Of a stretch of DNA of 64,000 bases, positions 28,043 to 37,233 are shown in pieces. The stretch lies in NCBI GenBank assembly GCA_049487715.1, contig CP150549.1, positions 930,001-994,000 on the forward strand, written 5' to 3'. Numbering within the stretch: position 1 is the first letter of the stretch; every line of letters begins with the position of its first letter. The notes under the pieces were generated by a model, which was not told the origin of the DNA, searched no databases, and worked only from the letters and a program-made list of their open reading frames with translations. A program made the position numbers and the translations under genes. The DNA is from Pycnococcus provasolii. Its lineage: Eukaryota > Chlorophyta > Pseudoscourfieldiophyceae > Pseudoscourfieldiales.

Positions 28043-28910
28043 GTCGTCACCTTGGCTGAACCTCGCGCTCGGACCCACTTTGCAGTGCCTCGAGGCGGCG
28101 TCACTCGGAATGCCGTTCGAAGTGTGGAAAACACGTATGGCGCGATTCCGAGGAGAGTCGACAATTACGGCGTTTCAGAATATTTATCGTGAGGGTGGAG
28201 TTTCAGCCTTCTGGGCGGGCACGGGTGCGAAGATGGTCGAAAGTGCCTCGAAAGGAGGCGTGCTGCTCGTGAGCAAGGAGGCGATTCTCAACGCGTGCCA
28301 AAATGCTGGACTGTCGCCAACGTTCTCTGGAATCATCGCAGGTGCGGGTGGTGGTGTGGCGCAGACAAGCGTCATGGGACCAACCACATTTCTCGTCACC
28401 GCCGCGGTAACGTCGAAGGACAAGTCCGTGACCACGACAAAGCGCATCGTCGACACGTGGCAGTCACGTGGTCTGGCAGGGTTCTATCCCGGCGGTCTTG
28501 CTATCGCGTTCCGTCAAGCGTCCAACTGGGCGTCTCGACAGGGGTTCACGGAGGCTGTTCGCGCGCAAGTGCGAGCTGCAAAACATCCGGACAACAGCAA
28601 GCTCACACGCGTTGAAGAGCTGCAATGTGGAATCGTCGGCGGTGTGCTTTCTTCGTGGAATCATCCCTTCGAGGTGGCACGCGTCGAGGCACAGGCACGA
28701 GCCGCCGCCGGCGAGCCTGCTCTTGGATTCGTCGGAGTTGTCAGACACGTCGTTCACACCAACGGTGTGAGTGGCCTTTTCGCGGGTATCCTCCCACGGA
28801 TTGGACTCAATATATGGCAGACTCTATTCATGGTAACACTTGCGAAAGTGATCAAGCAAGAGTTAATCGGTGGCGAAGACGGCAGCAACAGTAGTACTAA
28901 GAAGTCGTGA
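27984..28910 (+). CDS. Mitochondrial carrier family protein, YHM2-like (citrate/oxoglutarate)
   Basis: 308 aa of SLC25 organisation: three repeats of about 100 aa, each with two membrane helices. An (Ala-Pro)n N-terminus is followed by MPFEVWKTRMARFRG (PxExxKT variant of the first signature). Then come AKMVESASKGGVLLVSKEAI, IAGAGGGVAQTSVMG, the FRQASNWASRQGF block, WNHPFEVARVEAQARA and ILPRIGLNIWQTLFMVTLAK. The RQxxNWxSRxG and PRIGLxIWQTxFMV blocks are characteristic of the yeast Yhm2 group, which exchanges citrate for 2-oxoglutarate across the inner mitochondrial membrane. Substrate is inferred from these blocks. TGTAA lies 17 bases past the stop. Confidence 0.8.
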
Positions 28911-28926
28911 AATGAAGTTTGTCTAC

Positions 28927-28931
28927 TGTAA
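28927..28931 (+). terminator. TGTAA polyadenylation signal of the YHM2-like gene
   Basis: Seventeen bases after the stop. Confidence 0.55.
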
Positions 28932-29070
28932 CAGTTTCGCTCAACATTTTTTCTCCTCAACAACAAATTACTGTATACGTATCACACACTCACTTTTCCT
29001 CCACCACCCACTCACTACTTGATGATGTTGCTATCTATCCTTCTTGCAGATCCAACAATTTTTTTATTAT

Positions 29071-29685
29071 TTATCCCCACTTGAGCGTGGCCATACCTTT
29101 GCTGAAAAAGCCGTGGTACATGAGATCAGATCCAGATCCATGTGCGAAGATGACTTTGTTGGGAATCTCTCCAGAAGTTGTCGACACGTTGAAAGTAAGC
29201 ACCGTACCTTCAGTCTCCGAGGTTGTTACGGCCAAGTCGGTCATGTTAGGAGCATACGGCGGCAGATTGCGCCAGAACAACCGCATTGATGTCTCGTTGA
29301 CGACACCTGCAACGATCTCCGGGGTCGACTTTGAAGTCATCAAATGCAGCTGCGCGTCTCCTCCTGGGATGCCCACGGCAGCCAGCGCGGGAATCATAAA
29401 GCCAGACTCACTAAATCCAACAGCCGCCCACACTCCATTTGGAACTTTCGCCATCACTCTTGTCGTCGTCGTCACGTTGTCTGTCGTCGTCGGCTTGTTC
29501 CAGAAAAATTCCATGGTCGAGAATGGTTTGAAGCTGCAGTCAAAATCGGACGATGATGACGCGTCAGAGCAGGCTACTTCTTGCGGCGGAGTAAGCATAG
29601 CATGAGCGCCTCCTTCGTGGCCCATCGCCGTCATGGCCATCATCATCATGAGCACAACAACAAACATGTTCGTCGTCAACATCAT
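29071..29685 (-). CDS. Secreted DOMON-domain protein
   Basis: 204 aa from the ATG at 29685 (the frame opens at a TTG upstream). Signal peptide of Met/Val repeats (MFVVVLMMMMAMTAMG), then HEGGAH. The DOMON domain spans about residues 35-195: FFWNKPTTTDNVTTTTRVMA, KVPNGVWAAVGFSESG, GGDAQLHLM and a C-terminal VIFAHGSGSDLMYHGF. DOMON folds bind heme or sugars; FAHGSG...YH resembles heme-ligand placement in cytochrome-type DOMONs, but ligand identity is inferred. No cytochrome b561 membrane domain follows, so it is a stand-alone soluble DOMON. Sequons NVT, NET, NMT and NVS are present. Confidence 0.75.
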   Translation of the reverse strand: MMLTTNMFVVVLMMMMAMTAMGHEGGAHAMLTPPQEVACSDASSSSDFDCSFKPFSTMEFFWNKPTTTDNVTTTTRVMAKVPNGVWAAVGFSESGFMIPALAAVGIPGGDAQLHLMTSKSTPEIVAGVVNETSMRLFWRNLPPYAPNMTDLAVTTSETEGTVLTFNVSTTSGEIPNKVIFAHGSGSDLMYHGFFSKGMATLKWG

Positions 29686-29877
29686 GAGTAAAGTTTCCAA
29701 AAGAATCCTCAGTGGGAAGTTTTTGTGGGAAGAAGAAGGAAGCTTCCCGGGTAGATTCGCAACTAAATTCTCAACCGATCACATTATCCGATCATTATCC
29801 GATCATTATCCGATCAGGGTTTAAGAATCCAACGAAACCGAACCCGGGAACCAATAAAATGAAGAAAGTTAGATTTT

Positions 29878-31440
29878 TCAGAAGCTTGGTGCAATAAATG
29901 CGCTCTCCTTCTCCTTCGTCTCAGCTTCCACCAAATCCCTCCTCCGTCGGCGCGAGCGTCGAAGCTCGCGAGGAACTGTTTCGTCATCACTCGCACCACT
30001 GGCCGCCAATGCCGCCGCCAAGGGCATCTCACGCGCGACAGGAGGCGCGTCAGCGGAACCGTTCGCCTCCTCGCCATTCGATGGCGCCGCCGCCGCCGCC
30101 ACATCCCCTCCCTCCTCAGCCACCGCCGCCGCCGCCACATCACCATCACCTCCCTCCGCAGCCAGCGCAAGAACTGGCGCAAGTTCAAGCGGTTCTCCCA
30201 TCTTTCGGCGGGATGTTCCAAGGTCCTGCTGGTACTCCTGTCGTTCAACCGTCACAACCGCACCACCAAGCTTGCGTAGGTAGATCTGCTGCGCGGTGGT
30301 GAAGACGCTGTTCGACAGGTAGTAGATCTGCAGTCCGGCGGGCACGTTCAGGCTGAAGTAGCCAATCATAAGCGGAAGGTAGTCGAGAATCCACGGCGGT
30401 GGCTTCTCCGGATCCTGCGGCGTAAACGATTTCAGCACCTTCGCGGAGACGAACTGCGCGACTGTGACGAGTATGGGAAGTACGAGGTACAGCTCAGCAT
30501 CCGTCCACCCAATTTTCGGCTCGCCGCCGAAGAGCGTCGTCAAGCCCTCGGGTGAGAGGTAGTTGGCGTAGAAGGCGCCGAGCAGATTTTCTACGCCCGA
30601 AGACGACGTGGAAGCGGCGAGACTGTCGACTGATGATGTCGTGACGCCAGGAACGAGCGGCCATATCCACGCCGTTCCGAGGCCAGCTCTTTGCGCCGCC
30701 ATGTCCGTCGGCCCGCTCAACGTAGGAATCCAGTAGAAGCCTTCGTTGAGGTACCCGTCGATGGCAGAGTTACTGAGCGCACGGTACAGGCTGATGAAGA
30801 CGGGTATCGTCGCGAGCGAGGGCAGGCACCCCGCGGCGGGGTTGACGTCGTTCTCCTGGTACAGCCTGTTCACCTCCTTGTTGATGCGTTCTTCGTCCCC
30901 CTCAAAGCGCGCTCGAATGGCCTTCACCTTGGGTTGCAGCGCCTGCTGGTTCATCGCGCTTTCGACTTGCTGCTTCGTGAGCGGCAGCGTGAGCGTCTTG
31001 ACGCCGAACGTGAGTGCGACGATAGACCACCCGTAGCTGTACGGAATTCCCGCGTTTGCGAGCTGTGTGGAAATCCGCACGAGCGTCCTTTCGAACGCGT
31101 CTGCGACGACGGCGTACCACCCTTCGAAACGCACAGCCGCGAGATCCGCGGCGGACGAGCCTGCAGCGTTGATCGCGTCGACTTGCGTGTTTGCGGTGGA
31201 CGACGCCACGGCAGGAGCGGCGGCGGCGGCATCCGCGAGCACGAACACTTCGTTGATGTTGTGTGCTAGACTGTGGATACTGTCAGGAGTCATCATGGCC
31301 GAGACACAATTTTTAGCCCTACCCTTATAATGCGAAGGACGAAGAGCAGGACGGAACGATGAACGAGACTGTCCTCCTCCTCGTAATAATCCAACGGAGG
31401 CTGAGCCTGAGCCTGAGCGCACTCCCGACGTCGACGCCAT
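29878..31440 (-). CDS. ALB3: Plastid Alb3/YidC/Oxa1-family thylakoid insertase
   Basis: Inserts light-harvesting and photosystem proteins into thylakoids with cpSRP. The ATG at 31440 gives 520 aa; upstream the frame reaches only a TTG. A Ser/Arg/Gly-rich transit peptide (MASTSGVRSGSGSASVGLLR) leads into the 60KD_IMP core. Seen: YSYGWSIVALTFGVKTLTLP, then PLTKQQVESAMNQQALQPKV, NPAAGCLPSLATIPVFISLY, a lumenal segment with FYWIPTLSGPTDMAAQ, and WILDYLPLMIGYFSLNVPAG, then LQIYYLSNSVFTTAQQIYLR. Five membrane helices. The stromal C-tail is long, Ala/Glu-rich with RRSRRRRRDL, a likely cpSRP43- or ribosome-binding region by family knowledge. It is strong evidence for a photosynthetic host. Confidence 0.93.
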   Translation of the reverse strand: MASTSGVRSGSGSASVGLLRGGGQSRSSFRPALRPSHYKGRAKNCVSAMMTPDSIHSLAHNINEVFVLADAAAAAPAVASSTANTQVDAINAAGSSAADLAAVRFEGWYAVVADAFERTLVRISTQLANAGIPYSYGWSIVALTFGVKTLTLPLTKQQVESAMNQQALQPKVKAIRARFEGDEERINKEVNRLYQENDVNPAAGCLPSLATIPVFISLYRALSNSAIDGYLNEGFYWIPTLSGPTDMAAQRAGLGTAWIWPLVPGVTTSSVDSLAASTSSSGVENLLGAFYANYLSPEGLTTLFGGEPKIGWTDAELYLVLPILVTVAQFVSAKVLKSFTPQDPEKPPPWILDYLPLMIGYFSLNVPAGLQIYYLSNSVFTTAQQIYLRKLGGAVVTVERQEYQQDLGTSRRKMGEPLELAPVLALAAEGGDGDVAAAAVAEEGGDVAAAAAPSNGEEANGSADAPPVAREMPLAAALAASGASDDETVPRELRRSRRRRRDLVEAETKEKESAFIAPSF

Positions 31441-31962
31441 GATATGCTTGGCGAGAGAGAAGACAAGACGACGAAAAGAAAAGAAAAGCAAGCCCGAGAG
31501 CGGAATAAAATCTCTACCTCAGGTCCGGGTCCGGTCGGGAAGGGATCCTCCCTCGGGATCCGCCCCCCGGGTTATCCGAAAAAATCTTAAAATCTGAATT
31601 CGGGGATTTCCAGTTTGCTTTCCTCTCAGTTTCAGAGTTTAGGGGTTGGTTTCCCTTGCTTTGTTGTGGTAAGGCAGGTTTGTAAGGCGTGTCATGACCA
31701 GTCTGATGTGCGTGTGATTTACATACTGTGCGTGTGCTTGCATGGGTGCATGGGTGCATGGACCTGGAGGTGGAGGGGATCCTTGGTGTGTGCGCGCCTA
31801 ACGGCCAACTGCAACTGCGCCCTGTAAGTATGGCCAGCGTGTGATGGCGTTGTCCTAAGTAGTACTACATGTCTTGGTACAGTACTCCTTAACGAGGTTG
31901 CGTGACTCAGTATTATTTATTGTTGGTATTATGTATATATAAATATAGTGTGCGTTCTTGTT
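31441..31962. other. Intergenic between two minus-strand genes
   Basis: 522 bases; no gene recognised. A GGGATCC-rich patch lies near 31545-31575 and AT-rich sequence near 31910-31950. Confidence 0.6.
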
Positions 31963-32850
31963 CTACAGTTCCTCCTTCTCCTTCTCCTTCTTCTTCTTCG
32001 AGCTCTTCTTCTTCGAGCTCTTCTTCTTCGAGCTCTTCTTCTTGTCCTTCTTGTTCTTTTTGTCGGTGGTGGTTTGCTTCAAAACGTCCGCGGGATTCGG
32101 TGGTGGAGGGGGTGGTTTCGTCGCAGTGTTCCGGTTTTGAACCTTGAACTTAGGCTCGCCGTCGTTGTCGTCGTCGTCATCACCGTCGTTCCCCGCAAGC
32201 ACCCACGTTGTGCTCTGGTGCTCGAACTCCGCAGCCTCGGGACGCGTAAGCACGAACTTACGAGCCTCCTTGAGACGGCTTCCGTCGACAGATATCAGAA
32301 GCGTGTCTTTGTCAATAGAGTATAACGCCTCCTCCGAAGCGGCGGTCATGAGCAGAGACTTCCACCTTCCCGCAATCACGTCCGCATCTTCCTTGGTGCG
32401 TTTCGGATCCGGAATAAGTCTGATGAAGCACAGCTGCATTCCGTTCGCGCCCATGCCGAGCGTGTCCAAGTCCCGGGTTTGCTTTTGCTTTTGCACATAC
32501 TTCATGATGTCTTCCACGTTCATTCCTCCCCCACCACTAACTTCTTCAGGTTCAGGTGTCGGTTTCGCTTTTGGCGTTCCCCACTCTTTCCACTCTTCAT
32601 CCTCCTCGTCGTCCTCGACATCGTCTAAGTTATCAGGAATACGCGGACGAGCCATGACGAGAACATTTCCCCCCTTGAAACCTTGGAGAGGACTCCAAGG
32701 ATAGGAACTGCCACTGCCAACACAAGATTGAAGTTGTTGTGCTCTTGAGATTGAGAAAGAAACGTCGTTCAGACATGCTAGTAAAACACAGAAATATACA
32801 CAAGAAAAAGAAACCCTATGAAGAAAAGACAACCAAGGCATGGCGGCCAT
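31963..32850 (-). CDS. MESD/Boca-like ER chaperone
   Basis: 295 aa. The signal-like N-terminus (FSCVYFCVLLACLNDVSFSI) precedes an acidic spacer (DDVEDDEEDEEWKEWG) and a MESD-like core at about 110-225: MNVEDIMKYVQKQKQTRD, MQLCFIRLIPDPKRTKEDAD, VIAGRWKSLLMTAAS and LISVDGSRLKEARKFVLTRP. This is the MESD order: short helix, strand, E/D-rich helix with W, strand, DGS turn, helix. The tail is a long KKSSKK-repeat ending in KEEL, a plausible KDEL-like ER-retention signal. In animals MESD folds LRP-type beta-propeller receptors; the client here is unknown. The KKSS repeats correspond to a GAGCTCTTCTTCTTC reiteration in the DNA. Confidence 0.68.
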   Translation of the reverse strand: MAAMPWLSFLHRVSFSCVYFCVLLACLNDVSFSISRAQQLQSCVGSGSSYPWSPLQGFKGGNVLVMARPRIPDNLDDVEDDEEDEEWKEWGTPKAKPTPEPEEVSGGGGMNVEDIMKYVQKQKQTRDLDTLGMGANGMQLCFIRLIPDPKRTKEDADVIAGRWKSLLMTAASEEALYSIDKDTLLISVDGSRLKEARKFVLTRPEAAEFEHQSTTWVLAGNDGDDDDDNDGEPKFKVQNRNTATKPPPPPPNPADVLKQTTTDKKNKKDKKKSSKKKSSKKKSSKKKKEKEKEEL

Positions 32851-33090
32851 GGGAAAGTGATTGATCCTCCAGACTCATCGGGTCCATACCCAGAACACTG
32901 TACCCTACTCCACCAACTCTAGGAGGCTCTAGGAAGGATCCCCGAATCACCGACCGAAACGACCTGGTGCCGTACCTCCAAGGGGGATTCCCCCGGGGGG
33001 GTTCCAGAAGACGTGTATATGAACTTCTCCGGGGCCCGTGGCCGTGGGTGCACGTCGTCGGCCCCTCCCTCCCTCCACAAGGCACAAGCA

Positions 33091-33117
33091 CTCCCCCCCC
33101 CCCCCCCCCCCCCCCCG
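33091..33117. repeat. Long poly-C tract
   Basis: About 25 consecutive C (interruptions only at the ends) in the 5' flank of the patatin gene; length is likely uncertain. Confidence 0.85.
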
Positions 33118-33152
33118 GCAGCCCGGGGTTGATCAGCACTTGGAGGGGGATC

Positions 33153-34406
33153 ATGATGGCGCCCATCATGTCATTTACGCCACTTCTGGTCCAACGCACA
33201 CCATTGTGTTCTACTCGTGGTCGTGTAGTGCATGCTCGTGGTGGTGGTTGTCCTCATTCGCGTCAGTGTCAGGGGCGTCGTCAGTGTCGTAGTCGGAGGA
33301 GGGGCTTAACTTCATCAGCTTCTTCTTCATCGTCTTCATCGTCTTCATCATCGTCTTCATCATCGTCTTCATCATTGACGTCTTCGTTGTCTTCATCATC
33401 CTCATCGTCGTCATCCTCATCGTCGTCGTCGTCGTACGAACCTTCGTCGTCGTCGAAGCGTGCATCGAACGTTCTGGACACTCCTCCTCCTGAAACACCA
33501 ATCATCAGCGACATTTCGTTCAGCATCGGCGGACTTTTGTTCGCGTACCACGTCGGCGTCGCCGCGACGCTCGTACAAAAAGGTGCAATAGACACGAAGA
33601 AAACGCACATCGCTGGCGCGTCAGCGGGGGCACTCATCGCAACCGCCGTAAGCGCAGGCGTGCTCGACAAACCAGGCGGGGACGAAATCCTACTCGCCGC
33701 AGCACGCGACGTCTGCGAGTACTGTCGAAACAACGGCGCGAGGGGAAACCTGCGCGCAGCCGTCGAACCGGTGTACCGCAACATCTTACCAGACGACGCG
33801 CACGAAAGGTTCGAAGGAAGGTGCCACGTTGCCGTCACGCTCGTCGCGGACGCGACGAGGCGCGTGCCGCGCCCATTCGTGCCTCCGAGGCAGATTCTTG
33901 TCAGCGAGTTCGAAGACAAGAACGACGTCGTTAATGCCGTGCTAGCGTCGTGCCACATACCCGGGTACTTTGACGGGCAAAGGCTGATTCGCGAGTACCG
34001 TGGTTCGCTCGTTTGGGACGGAGGCGTCACAGGCTCGCCCAAAGCATTCGCTCCACTTCCGCCATCCGCGTCAGGCAGCAACGTCTTGCGACCTCAGCTC
34101 GACGTCGACGCCATGTCCATCGACGAGCTGGACGCAAGCTTATCGTGGGATGACAAGGATGACGAGACAAACGGAAGCGTCGTCGTCTCGTGCCTGCCGT
34201 ACGCCGCCGCACTCGGCCGATTTGGATTCGACCCGCAGCTCGCCCCTGGGAAGTTCTCCAAAGCGCCATTCAGCGCTGCTAGCATGCTCACGTTCGCCTT
34301 AGGGACGCCGCCGATGACTGATAAGCAGACGCGAAAGCTCTACGAGAGCGGCGCGAAAGATGCGGAGGCTTGGCTTGCGACGTACGGCAAGGCGCGCGTT
34401 TTGTAA
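33153..34406 (+). CDS. Patatin-like phospholipase / lipase (PNPLA type)
   Basis: Ser-Asp dyad acyl hydrolase acting on phospho-, galacto- or neutral lipids. The ATG at 33153 gives 417 aa; the upstream frame runs through a poly-C tract from a GTG and is not credible. A basic, Ser-rich N-terminus (MMAPIMSFTPLLVQRTPLC) may target the plastid. A Ser-tract from TCT/TCG repeats follows. The patatin domain starts FSIGGLLFAYHVGVAATL (oxyanion loop), the nucleophile S157 is in HIAGASAGALIATA (GxSxG), and D289 is in LVWDGGVTGSP. The YHVGVA phrase is like the ATGL/PNPLA2 branch, hinting at triacylglycerol lipase activity (inference). The stop is embedded in TTTTGTAAC, so TGTAA overlaps it. Confidence 0.88.
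   Translation: MMAPIMSFTPLLVQRTPLCSTRGRVVHARGGGCPHSRQCQGRRQCRSRRRGLTSSASSSSSSSSSSSSSSSSSSLTSSLSSSSSSSSSSSSSSSYEPSSSSKRASNVLDTPPPETPIISDISFSIGGLLFAYHVGVAATLVQKGAIDTKKTHIAGASAGALIATAVSAGVLDKPGGDEILLAAARDVCEYCRNNGARGNLRAAVEPVYRNILPDDAHERFEGRCHVAVTLVADATRRVPRPFVPPRQILVSEFEDKNDVVNAVLASCHIPGYFDGQRLIREYRGSLVWDGGVTGSPKAFAPLPPSASGSNVLRPQLDVDAMSIDELDASLSWDDKDDETNGSVVVSCLPYAAALGRFGFDPQLAPGKFSKAPFSAASMLTFALGTPPMTDKQTRKLYESGAKDAEAWLATYGKARVL
34402..34406 (+). terminator. TGTAA overlapping the patatin stop codon
   Basis: The last two bases before TAA complete TGTAA. The convergent gene does the same at 34459-34463. Confidence 0.4.
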
Positions 34407-34458
34407 CACGATGATGATGAAAAAAGAGAGAGAGAAAAGAAAAGAACACAAACTGTAG

Positions 34459-35256
34459 TTACACGGAGCTGCTTTCGTCAATCTGACGCAGCAGGTTAAC
34501 CGTTTCTAGCCCAACAGCCTCGCGCACGCGGTCTGCAAGTTCCTTGCCGTTGACAGGCGAGACGAGTGCGCTGGGCGGCTTGAAGAACGCCTCGCTTTCG
34601 ACGAGCACGTTGTCCCTGAACGTCGTCGCGTAGATGCGGCACGACTTGAGCTTGACAAAGAGGTTGTCGCAGCATCCGCCTTGCCAGCACCACGTGTTTC
34701 CGACGTGGTGAACTGCCCTGATTTTGCTGAGCGGGAGAGAGTATCTCTGTCCTCGGTTCGTGACAACGACGAACGCGCCTCCTGTTCTAGCGGTGCCAAC
34801 GACGTGGCACTCCTTTCCGTACGTGAGAGCTGCGTTGACGTACAACCCTCCCACGGCGATGTAGAGCACAGCGACGACGACTTCGAACGCGTATATATTT
34901 TTGTACACGACGAGCGTGGAAATGACTAAAAGAAAGGCGAGCAGTACGATGAAGATTCCGTTCGCCAATAGGACTTTGGACGCGGGTCCGAACGGCCGGC
35001 ACGGCATGGTGAATGTGGGCAAGTCCGATGACTCCAAGTCACCACCACTATTAAGATGATTATGATTATGATGAGGAAAGGAAGACGAGGCCAAAGAAAA
35101 CAAGGAAGGCTGTGTGGAGGTACTAACATCAGCATCCGCATCAGCATCTCTCATATTTGCCGCCGCCGCCTGTGTGGCAGGAGACCTTAAAGGACTTAAA
35201 GGTAAGCTGACATGTCTCGGAAGGGGAGGAGACAAGTCCGAGGCAGATGCGGACAT
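34459..35256 (-). CDS. Two-helix membrane protein with PH-like C-terminal domain
   Basis: 265 aa, no recognised family. Residues 1-85 are Ser/Pro/His-rich and probably disordered and cytosolic. Two membrane helices form a hairpin at about 92-145: VLLANGIFIVLLAFLLVIST then VVVAVLYIAVGGLYVNAALT. The C-terminal 110 residues alternate strands and turns (GGAFVVVTNRGQRYSLPLSK, LFVKLKSCRIYATTF), ending in a helix ELADRVREAVGLETV. This looks like a PH or bacterial-PH-like fold seen in membrane-anchored YdbT/DUF-type proteins; the fold is inferred. A WCWQGGCC patch may bind metal. It is convergent with the patatin gene with 52 bases between stops; TTACA at 34459-34463 puts TGTAA at its stop. Confidence 0.6.
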   Translation of the reverse strand: MSASASDLSPPLPRHVSLPLSPLRSPATQAAAANMRDADADADVSTSTQPSLFSLASSSFPHHNHNHLNSGGDLESSDLPTFTMPCRPFGPASKVLLANGIFIVLLAFLLVISTLVVYKNIYAFEVVVAVLYIAVGGLYVNAALTYGKECHVVGTARTGGAFVVVTNRGQRYSLPLSKIRAVHHVGNTWCWQGGCCDNLFVKLKSCRIYATTFRDNVLVESEAFFKPPSALVSPVNGKELADRVREAVGLETVNLLRQIDESSSV

Positions 35257-35865
35257 GGTGCTTGCGCAAGGTGTGATGGGAAGAGAGAGGGCTCCGAGCC
35301 TCCGAGGTGGTTGGTGGGAAAGTTCACCTTGAAGGAGAGTCCTTGAAGGGAAGTCTCAGGAGCAACTTTAGCAACTCCATGACTACGATGGTACGAGAGA
35401 GAGCTAACTCACCCAGGATGGGCTGGTCGTGTCGTTCCTTAACTGGTCTGACCTTGTCGTGGAGTTTAGTCTTGACCACCTCTCTTGACTACCTTTATTT
35501 ACCTGCTTGAACGAACGTCGAACGTGAACGTCTCATCACCACGAGAGCAGGTCACGAGAGCCGTGAAATGAACTTGCATCCTACATACCTTTACTCGCAT
35601 CCCTTGAGCAGAGTTGAGCTCACTTTCCATTTATTTGCTTTTATTAGGGCGGTACTGTACTGTAGTCCTCTACTCAAGAAACAAACACTCTGGCAGGAAC
35701 CACTGACCACTCTGCTGACAGGTCCCGCAAATTGGGTGGGAATATCTACTCCACTCCACTCCCTCCCACCTACCCGGTACCCAGAAGAACGAGAACGAGA
35801 CCGTTACCTCCCAGACAAACAAGCTCAAGCTCTCGTCGTGCTTTTCACGCTCTCACTCTCAAGCG
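35257..35865. other. Divergent promoter region
   Basis: 609 bases between the PH-like membrane gene and the polytopic membrane gene. No gene recognised; generic pyrimidine-rich 5' sequence only. Confidence 0.6.
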
Positions 35866-37188
35866 ATGATTCGCAAGACGCCATCAGATAAGAAGGCTGT
35901 CGTTCACAAGAACAAGACCAAAACCGCAGAGATAGCACTTAACCACGTGACGAGATCGCTGTCAACACACAACGAGGAGGAGAACTTGGCAAGTTTGTTG
36001 GGTGCTGGTGATGATGATGTTGACAAACAAGAGATGGGTGCAGAAATGAACAAGAGCATTGAGCTCTCAAAGCAAGATTCTACTACCAAACGAAAAAGTA
36101 AACTAGCTGCCCTTGACTCAGCAATCAACGTTAAAGATAACTGGGACAACGTGAACCTGTTTTACTACTATGGCTTCTACACTTTTATAGCACTCGTAAT
36201 AGTCTTAACTTTTGGTGGGGTGTCTATTGGCCTCAGCTTTGCCTTCGACGACTCAACGCAGAGGTTAGCTTTCCGACTTCCAGTAGTCATCGTCGGTAGC
36301 TCGTTTGGTATCGCCAATATGATCACTCTGGTACTCAGCAGAAAAGTTTCCAAAGATTTACTCGAGGAGCGCTCAAAGAGTACTTCGCTGAAGGCGTGCG
36401 CGACGAACAATTGGGTGAACGCCGCTATCGTTGCCGCTCTTATTTTCTCACTAACGTCAGGACTACAGCATAGCCAGCCTTTGGGTGGTAGAGAAGACAT
36501 CAGGATGTCAGAGGTGTTCACAGTATGTTTCACTGGTATTGGGTCGATATGCTGTGTCGCATCAATCTTGCTGGCTAGCATAGCTTATCTATATACTGAC
36601 ACACTTAGCGACGACGCGTGCGAGTCGTTTCTAAGTACGTTTCCCTACCTCGTCGGCCGGCCGATCATATACATGGCGTTTGGCATACTGTACTTTATGC
36701 TTGGCTCTATTACGTTTCTCTACATCAACTACGGTCCTGCGGTGACTTTCATGGTGAGCATTGCTTACCTGATCATCTCGATCTACGTATTGCTTGAATG
36801 GTACTGGATGAGTTCTTTCAAAAATGAAATCGACTCGTCGAGACTAGCCGACGAAGGTGGTGCTTCTGGTGCTGATGATGATGAGAAGACGGAGTTGACG
36901 ACCGTGGACGGACTTCACTTTCAAAAGAGTTTCAAAAGAGTTTCGAGCGTGACTTCAGCGACGGATGGTCTTCAAGGTAGCAAAGCGGTGGAGATGAGGA
37001 CTGCCCAGACTATACTTCCGCCACCACACCGAGCGACGGAAATTAAGGGCGACGAAGGGTACACAGTCGGCGCCGCTGCTGAAGATGGTGCAACACTTCC
37101 GGGTCAGCACAAATCTGATGGAGAAGAAGAAGGTTCGCCGATACGTACATCAATCGCAAACCCGTTGAAAATATTATCAAATGAATGA
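35866..37188 (+). CDS. Polytopic membrane protein of unknown function
   Basis: 440 aa. A hydrophilic Lys-rich N-terminus of about 85 residues is followed by roughly six to seven membrane helices between 95 and 330 (FIALVIVLTFGGVSIGLSFA, LPVVIVGSSFGIANMITLVL, NAAIVAALIFSLTSG, IYMAFGILYFMLGSITFLYI). A hydrophilic acidic tail of about 110 residues contains SFKRVSSVTSATDG and several possible phosphorylation sites. No transporter or channel signature recognised. Codon use is visibly more AT-ending than in flanking genes, as in the next gene, which may mean low expression or a different history. Confidence 0.7.
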   Translation: MIRKTPSDKKAVVHKNKTKTAEIALNHVTRSLSTHNEEENLASLLGAGDDDVDKQEMGAEMNKSIELSKQDSTTKRKSKLAALDSAINVKDNWDNVNLFYYYGFYTFIALVIVLTFGGVSIGLSFAFDDSTQRLAFRLPVVIVGSSFGIANMITLVLSRKVSKDLLEERSKSTSLKACATNNWVNAAIVAALIFSLTSGLQHSQPLGGREDIRMSEVFTVCFTGIGSICCVASILLASIAYLYTDTLSDDACESFLSTFPYLVGRPIIYMAFGILYFMLGSITFLYINYGPAVTFMVSIAYLIISIYVLLEWYWMSSFKNEIDSSRLADEGGASGADDDEKTELTTVDGLHFQKSFKRVSSVTSATDGLQGSKAVEMRTAQTILPPPHRATEIKGDEGYTVGAAAEDGATLPGQHKSDGEEEGSPIRTSIANPLKILSNE

Positions 37189-37233
37189 GTAAATGAATTG
37201 AGTAACACACGTGAACGCAAGAATTCGGAATTT

